The notes beneath the pieces were generated by a model. The model was not told the DNA's origin. It searched no databases and saw only the letters and a list, made by a program, of their open reading frames with translations. From positions 248,001 through 312,000 of the forward strand of contig JAVHJL010000008.1 in NCBI GenBank assembly GCA_036971715.1: 64,000 nucleotides of DNA, in the 5' to 3' direction. The stretch comes from Arthrobotrys musiformis (lineage: Eukaryota > Ascomycota > Orbiliomycetes > Orbiliales > Orbiliaceae). Every line of letters begins with the position of its first letter. Within the stretch, counting starts at the first letter, position 1. The translations under genes were made by a program, and so were the position numbers. Shown here one piece after another: positions 57,929-64,000 of this stretch.

Positions 57929-59895
57929 ATGGCCAAGGTTGGAATCATGTTGAAGAAGCTATGGGGGAAGAAGGAAGATCTAGACGCCGCGGGGCCACCT
58001 TTGTTGCCGACCGAGATTCTTCGGTTAATATTCGAATTGGTACTCCTCCCAAAGAGTCGGAGCTGCCTAGGCCGGGATAGATTCGTGAAGAGTTGACTGC
58101 TAACAGGTCCCGATGCAACGACTGTAGTTTTTGGACTCCAACCCTCCTCACGAGAGCGTGCAAAACTTCCGCCAAACATGCAAACTATTCAATCAAATCG
58201 CACTCAAATATATCTATTCAGATGTAACAGTAACGCTCAACGAGGGCGGGTCTAATACTGGCAGTATAAGCAACCTCATTGAATGTAATGAAGATATCCT
58301 AGCGCACATCTCCAGACTTCGAGTGACAGGATTTCCCCCACCCCCCGACACTGGGCAGCTAGTGAGATTCATTCCGCAGAAGCCACAAGCAAGTTACGGT
58401 ACTGAAAGTTGTGAAACTTCGAGAAGCGATTTGAAGGCTCTCCTCGAAATATTGAGGCCTAATCAGTTAACATCCTTCGCGTACGTTCATGCATCACTGA
58501 GAAACACCCATGGCCTTTTAAGCTAATATTGTGAGTTTGGAATAACAGGATTGTTGGACGTCAAATCCCGACACGTATAGACAAGATACCCATTTCGCTG
58601 CTGTGGGGGAAGCACTCTAACCTGCGCCAGCTTTGTATCCCCATAACCCTCCTCTTCCAGCATGGTGTCAACACCGCTGAGGCATTGGGCTCGTTCAGGA
58701 TACCCAGCTTCCAGTCTCTGATTCTTACAAATATACAATATCCGAGACATATCGCCGATGTTTGGGCGCTGTTAAAAATCTCTTCGAACACATTAAAATC
58801 TTTAGCTCTAAAGTCTCCCGATAACTCCGAGCTAGAGAGGTTTATCATGCACCGCGTCTACCTCGGACTAACGGTGGCACTGCCATCAACTGAAATTTCA
58901 CTTTCAAAACTCCAAGACCTACATATCGAGGGAATCTCACACCTTGATAGATTTTTCGAGGATTGCGCCCCGAATCTTGTCGACTTTTCAAAACTTCGCA
59001 TGCTTCGTTTGGACCGGTGTCAGCGCCCCAACGCTTTCCTTCTATCGAACCTCAGCATTTATCGCATGCCAAAACTAAAATCATTGCAGTTATTTCAAAC
59101 GGGAAGTAACGTCGCGCTTGCTGGATTTCTACCGGCAATCGGGCCAGTGGGACTGGAAACATTCGTGATCGCGCTTGATAGCTGGGATGGAAGAACAAAT
59201 TGGATGCAAATTAAGGAGCACCTTTCCGGGTCACTAAAGCGGATGTGGATTCAAAATTCCTCGTCTTACGATGGACCGCATCGCGTTTTGGACATGTCGA
59301 ATCACGTCGGCCCATACAACGATTGCTTTTTCCCTCACGGATGGCCGAAGTTAGAGGAGCTCGCTATTGACACCAATTACCTTGATGGGAGCGCGGTGAG
59401 TACTCCTTCATGATATAAATCTTGGTTATATGACCGTGTGTACTAAAATACGTTGAACATCTCAGATAGTGCTCCCACAGACCGTCAGAGTCTGTCGCGT
59501 AATTGGCGCGGGAGCGCAGGGCACACTAAGGCGGCAATACCCCTCGCACAAGAACACTGTTAGGGAGATATGTTTCCGGAGCGAGAAGGTTTCGAACCCA
59601 CTCAACGTTGAAGTTTCGGTAATAGGCACTCTCGAGAGTTCGGATACCAGGAGGGCCATCCGCCATCCGTTCTTTTACGATGTCTCCTATGAGCAGAGCA
59701 AGTCCGGGGGGGCGGTGTTCTCACCGAAGTCTGTATCGATCGGTGAAGTCATGAAAAAAGTTCCCGATAGCCATATTTTGTGGTATGAAAGAACGGAAAG
59801 ACCGTGGTCGGATAGGTATGTTCGAACTCGCGACTTTTGCTTTCTATCATATTAGCTAACTTTTGACCCCTAGGGATGGATCTTTCTGGTACTAG
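57929..59895 (+). CDS. F-box/leucine-rich-repeat protein
   Basis: Exons 57929-58039, 58128-58480, 58549-59395, 59466-59815 and 59874-59895 join in phase to 560 codons, the last exon being only 22 bases. The ATG has a CCCATGG context. Donors are GTACTC, GTACGT, GTGAGT and GTATGT, with clear GCTAAC, GCTAAT and GCTAAC branch sites in introns 1, 2 and 4. The F-box lies at ~25-65 and is created only by splicing intron 1 (LLPTEILRLIFEL joins FLDSNPPHES, then FRQTCKLFNQIALKYIYSDV). Leucine-rich segments follow (LRQLCIPITLL, LKSLALKSPDN, LQDLHIEGISHL, LRMLRLDRCQ, LKSLQLFQTG, LEELAIDTNYL). It is probably an SCF substrate receptor. Confidence 0.82.
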
Positions 59896-60580
59896 ATTAG
59901 CACTTACGACGGAAAGTAAATAAAAAGCAGGATCACCCCTGGCTACCCCTACAAATAATCTACATGAGGCACTACCCAAACATCTCGTTCCATCCCAAAA
60001 AAAACACTTTGCCCGTATATTCTACCCGGACACGAGACACTAGTTTAAATTTCCAGAAGCCCCATTTGTCAAGTATCACAATTATCCCCGACCGGTCAGG
60101 TTTGACAGCTTCGTACCCATCAGTAAGGGCCTCCCGCTTTAACTGGCCTTGGGCTTCTTTTCTTAAATCGAGCGCCTCTAGACCCGATATGTCTAATAGG
60201 ACAAGGTCTAATATCTTGTCAGGGAGAATTGTCAGGGGCATAGCGACTCGGACGTTATTATATTGGCATCGTGATTACAAAAGTAAATAGATGGTATAAT
60301 ATGATGAACTGAGAGTTCAAACTAGAAATAGCGGACGCTCCCCAGCCGTAATATAGGCCAACAGATGGGTCTCGTCGTACTGATTCTCAGCGCTGAGTGG
60401 CTCGGTTCGACGTATCTAATATTAGGTATCTCTTTCTATATATTAAAAATTACAAAGAGAATTTAGTAAATACACTGGGACTGATATAAGCTTAGGAATT
60501 AAGTACGAGCTCACTCTCGATATTCTTTTACGAAGCTAGGCGGCCGCACCTATGCACGCATTTGAAAGCCGATTACCGGG
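59896..60580. other. intergenic between convergent F-box genes
   Basis: Apart from a possible small F-box remnant on the minus strand (59972-60241), nothing is visible. Confidence 0.4.
59972..60241 (-). CDS. possible small F-box remnant
   Basis: An 89-residue frame starting MPLTILPDKILDLVLLD, which fits the start of an F-box (LPxxIL...). It continues ISGLEALDLRKEA and later IIVILDKWGFWKFKL. It has no downstream domain and no introns, and lies between two convergent F-box genes. It could be a truncated copy or a chance frame. Confidence 0.3.
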   Translation of the reverse strand: MPLTILPDKILDLVLLDISGLEALDLRKEAQGQLKREALTDGYEAVKPDRSGIIVILDKWGFWKFKLVSRVRVEYTGKVFFLGWNEMFG

Positions 60581-62068
60581 TTACAAGTCAATCGATTGGA
60601 ACGAGGCTACAACCGGTGCAAACGGATCCTCAACCGCCTCCGATGTCGTAGGGACTTCTTCATCCGAGGAATAGGTGAATTTCGGGGTGAGATACCCCCA
60701 GGACTCTAATCTCCAATCATCCCACATACAACTTTGAAGGTCAGCTTGCGCCAAACTCGCGTGGTTTAGAGATTTTAGAAAGCGCCTCTTGCCCTCGATT
60801 CCTTGGAGGGGGTATTCATCCATGGCGCGACCGGGTCTGCAAAGTCGTTTCAGCGGAACCTCGTCGAATGCCTCTGGGCCTGGGAACCCATTGTAAGCAG
60901 ATGGGGAACTGCGAATTTGCTGGAAGTATATGTATGCTATCCCGGTGAAGTCTCCGAGTGATTCGAAGTGCTCTCTCGTTCCCTCGTCAGAAAGGAACTG
61001 ATATACACTTTGGATATGCTGTTGAATCTCAGCCTCGTTCGAGGACGTGTTAATCCACTTCAACCCGGTATCTGGGAAATACAGGTGAAGAGTAGCATTC
61101 AAGAATACCGTGAAATAGGCGTCTAGAAATAAAATGTAAGTCTTTGAAAACAAGGTGGGAATAAGCGAGTACCGCTTAGCTGCGGAAGGTTAGAATAGAC
61201 TCGACGTACAATCGTCCTCGCGACCTCCTCTGTAGCTGCTGAGAGCCTCCCGAATAAGATTCTCCCCTCTTTTATCATACTTCGCCTTCATGTCGTTCCA
61301 AAATATCGGCAATAACACTTGGATGACCTTGAGATCCCAATAATCCCAAAGCCTTAGGTATCGTGCAACATCTGCTCTTAGGGGGTAGTTCGGTGTCCCG
61401 ACATTCCGGCTACCAGATTCGAACCCGGTGGGATCTGCTACACGAGCCTGATGAAGCTTTAGCAATAGCCAGATTTTATACAACCCTTGCATCACCCGGT
61501 GTCGCTCGGAGTCAGTTGGTGGGAGCTCGTCATACTCCGTACCATCCTCCTTTGGTGGGCGCAGCTTCATTTTTGGTTTCAGCTCTCTCTCTATAAATCG
61601 CTCGCAGTGTTGCTTTATGCCTCTGTGGCTTCTGGCAATCCTTGCTCTCATTTGCGAGCCCCCGCGAAGAACTTCGGCGTAATACCAAGGACGTTCAAAT
61701 GTTGGTTTGGAAAGACTGTTCGCATAAGATTGGTACAAACCATCCAACTCTGCCACCGTCATCGTACCATCGGCCAACCTGTCGCCTAGACAAGCGAGCA
61801 AATAGCTTTCTTCCATGTATTCAGATGCTTCCTGAAACAGTAAACGTTGGAATAGACTATGGCGGTGTTTTCGGAAGATGTTGTAGAAGGCCCGCGAGGA
61901 CCGGGAAAACTCAAGGAGGGTGTCATAGTCTGCGATACTCTCGAAAATGAGATACTTTATGTCGTATGGCAAGTCCTCGAGTCTACATGGAGGCTTTGGT
62001 AAGGGGTCCGGGTGTGCCACCTTCCACATGCGTATGTCGGTCATGGTATTCGCGTCGGTTGGATGCAT
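60581..62068 (-). CDS. F-box-like protein
   Basis: Exon 1 (61210-62068) and exon 2 (60581-61122) join in phase to 466 codons. The 87-base intron has a GTACGT donor and TTTCTAG acceptor. An F-box-like segment is at residues ~29-72 (RLEDLPYDIKYLIFESIADY, LLEFSRSSRAFYNIFRKHR). This LEDLP..I...I pattern is common in fungal F-box-like proteins lacking known C-terminal repeats. The rest is mainly helical-looking, with no family call. An internal ATG at 62044 has a better context (ACCATGACC) and may be the true start. It is probably an SCF adaptor; the substrate is unknown. Confidence 0.75.
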
Positions 62069-63484
62069 CCCGTACCTGCCCGACAGTCGGTTGCGATTGG
62101 TTGCGCGCAGCCTCCTCTTCCCGAATCCAATGTCGCCGTGTAGCGAGATCCGTATACCTCTGTGAAGGGAAATGCAGGATCAAGTTGTCGGAAATGCAGT
62201 AGGAACCAGTTCACAAGATATATAAATAGGGGCATCGTAATCGCGCGATCGTGATGCGGATTTAACGAGGAGGCCAGGGCACGTGACTTGGCCGATTGTG
62301 TGCAGCTGTTGCATTTTCTAACAGCAACACAACCTAACACACTTGCCTGGCTACTGTGCCAGGAGGGGGGCGTTTTTGAATACCGTTGCAATTCGAATTA
62401 TATGGCAGCCTTTGCTCCCAATATTGTTGTAATACGCGTGATGGTCACAATACCGTATCCATACCGTATCAATAATCCCCCCTTTTCTGACACAGCGAGC
62501 AGTTGATCTCATACGCCTCATGCGTTTTTTCTTGACTGGTTGTAACTGTTAGTATTCCTACCGCCTTCGTTTCAGCGCTTGGTCCTGTAACCAGACTTTG
62601 TTAAGGTGGGCGCGGCGTAGTACTCTCCATTACGCCGAAAAGAAGAAACCCAACAGCCTGTCCCTGGTTGAAAGCCATACGTCTCGATACCGGTACCCCG
62701 GTTTACATATCTTCTCGATGCCTGGGGGGGTTTTCGAAACGCACGGTTCTAGAACGAAATCGGTAAGGCTGAATGAAATGAAACAGACTTCCAAGCGCCT
62801 GAATCAATCTTTAATATTCGGTTTAAATATAATGTTTGGCAACTGCAGCTTCACCTTCTATACTTGAGTCTATTATCCCCTGACCTAATCTAGGCTCCTA
62901 CGCAACGAAGTTTGGTCAACACTTTCCCCCAACTGTTGTTCGTTAAAGCTGGGATTGAGGTCTAGATTCCCAACATAGCACTAGTGTAAGCCCTGACCCT
63001 CGCCTCATTTCACGGGCTTACCGCTGTCATAAATTAAGTAATAGATGGGTATTTAATACCCTACGGTCTAGTCTAAGAGGTCGCTCATGTCCGTAGAAAT
63101 GAGTCTCAAGTCCAGCTTATGGCGATACCCACATACTGCTACGGTCACCTGCAGTATTTTAGCAACGCTAGTAATCTGAGCAACGTCTTTCTCGATTTAT
63201 GATCTAAATTTGTTCAAAAGGGCTCCTCGGAAGATTTTTATTCGGAGAGGTTCCAAGCTAGCTTGAGAAGCCCAAGAGATCGGTGCTTGACCTATAGCTC
63301 ATAACATAATCGATCGATTGATCGCTGAGACCACTCTTGGTTAACTCTAAAGTCCACTTTTTTGCGTTTAGCGCTTACGGCCAAGGTCACGGCTCATTCG
63401 GCCAACCAAATGCTGTGATAGACACGTCGCTCCCTTGGATCTTTGGAATCTTAAACAGCGCCGAATAAGATACCGGCGATATAA
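62069..63484. other. intergenic
   Basis: Upstream region for both divergent genes. The minus strand has TATTTATA near 62220-62228, ~155 bases from the F-box-like start. A minus-strand open frame at 62041-62391 overlaps this region and is not convincing as an extra exon. No other element is seen. Confidence 0.4.
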
Positions 63485-64000
63485 ATGGCGAACTTTCACC
63501 AATTGATTTTAATCTTTTTTTCCGCCTTCCTGGGGTACCAGGTCCAGGCAACCCTAGCGGGCACCAACGGCCGTATAACCTCCAACCCCGACATCCCGTC
63601 GCGCGGCCCATCGATTTCGAAAACAGAACCCTGCCTCGTAAAACCGTGCCAAGATAGCAACTACGAAAGCGGCCAATTCACAGATTATGGGCCTATATCA
63701 AGTATTTCACACCTTAGGAATAGCCATCCTGACCGTTATGGAGTTATTCACGAAAAACGAGCAGACTCTAGCTCCGGCCAGGGCGAAGATGTGGAAATGG
63801 AGGACGACGAGGGCGACGAGGATGACGAAGAAGCATATTACGAAAAGAATAGAGACAGGCTGCAGTCTAGCGACGACGACCCTAGTTATGATGATAGTGA
63901 TAAAGAGATGACCGATGAGGATGACAACCCGGACCCTGGTGATGACGAGGAGGCAGAGCCTGATATCGATGACGACGAAGAAATGTATGATTATGGTGGA
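63485..64000 (+). CDS. secreted acidic protein, 3' partial
   Basis: From the ATG at 63485 one frame is open for 172 codons to the last base of the window, so the gene is cut by the edge. The first ~25 residues are a clear signal peptide (MANFHQLILIFFSAFLGYQ then VQATLA). A short segment with two cysteines (TEPCLVKPCQD) follows, then IHEKR at ~residue 91, a Kex2-type KR cleavage site. After it the protein is extremely acidic (runs of D/E such as MEDDEGDEDDEEAYYE and repeated DDD/DDEE), with Tyr and Ser. The layout is signal, propeptide, KR, acidic region. No known family. A secreted effector, wall-associated or ion-binding protein are possibilities; none is shown. Introns may exist beyond the edge. 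Confidence 0.65.
   Translation, partial: MANFHQLILIFFSAFLGYQVQATLAGTNGRITSNPDIPSRGPSISKTEPCLVKPCQDSNYESGQFTDYGPISSISHLRNSHPDRYGVIHEKRADSSSGQGEDVEMEDDEGDEDDEEAYYEKNRDRLQSSDDDPSYDDSDKEMTDEDDNPDPGDDEEAEPDIDDDEEMYDYGG

Noticed and set aside
62041..62391. Upstream frame as an extra 5' exon of the minus-strand F-box-like gene
   Set aside because: Would need a donor and acceptor giving an abnormally short intron with no good branch site; a start at 62068 or 62044 is simpler.

Overview
The window looks like nuclear DNA of a filamentous ascomycete fungus. The evidence is short introns (51-115 bases) with CTAAC/CTAAT/CTGAC branch sites and TAG/CAG acceptors, TATA boxes upstream of several starts, a secreted esterase with a fungal cellulose-binding tail (CBM1), a secreted glucoamylase, DUF4470 and zf-3CxxC proteins, and many F-box proteins. 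An orbiliomycete or pezizomycete is my guess; nothing here proves it. Gene models were spliced by eye from reading frames that join in phase across canonical introns.

Layout. 0.5-10.1 kb (+): one five-exon gene for a ~3100-residue protein, with an N-terminal DUF4470-like region followed by a huge low-complexity tail containing 25-residue WADEVEE repeats. 10.5-11.0 kb (-): a convergent 193-residue gene that carries the same SWADEVE motif. 11-27.8 kb: gene-poor. It holds one clear tRNA-Ala(UGC), two tentative small genes, an open frame with one stop, and several direct, tandem and inverted repeats. 27.8-36.0 kb: four small three-span membrane proteins (two on each strand) around a secreted CE1 acetylxylan esterase with CBM1. 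36.9-37.7 kb: a zf-3CxxC zinc-finger protein. 40.3-42.5 kb: a secreted glucoamylase (GH15) with an N-terminal CBM21-like starch-binding domain. 43.3-62.1 kb: an F-box-rich block. Three genes form one paralogous family (43.3, 45.4 and 56.2 kb), two are F-box/leucine-rich-repeat proteins (48.4 and 57.9 kb), one is an F-box-like protein (60.6 kb), there is one possible F-box remnant (60.0 kb), and one unrecognised nuclear-looking protein (52.9 kb). 63.5 kb to the end (+): the start of a secreted, very acidic protein with a Kex2-type KR site, open to the window edge.

How the genes relate. The esterase and glucoamylase are extracellular carbohydrate-degrading enzymes. A GGCTAAA site in front of the esterase fits XlnR/Xyr1-type control. 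The F-box proteins would be substrate receptors for SCF ubiquitin ligases. Their number, divergence and one truncated copy suggest a lineage-specific expanding family. I found no operon-like or defence-like system. The most unusual signals are the repeat motif shared by two adjacent genes, the look-alike introns within one gene, a 3-copy palindrome next to the 3' ends of two minus-strand genes, the frequent GTAC splice donors, and the acidic secreted protein at the edge.
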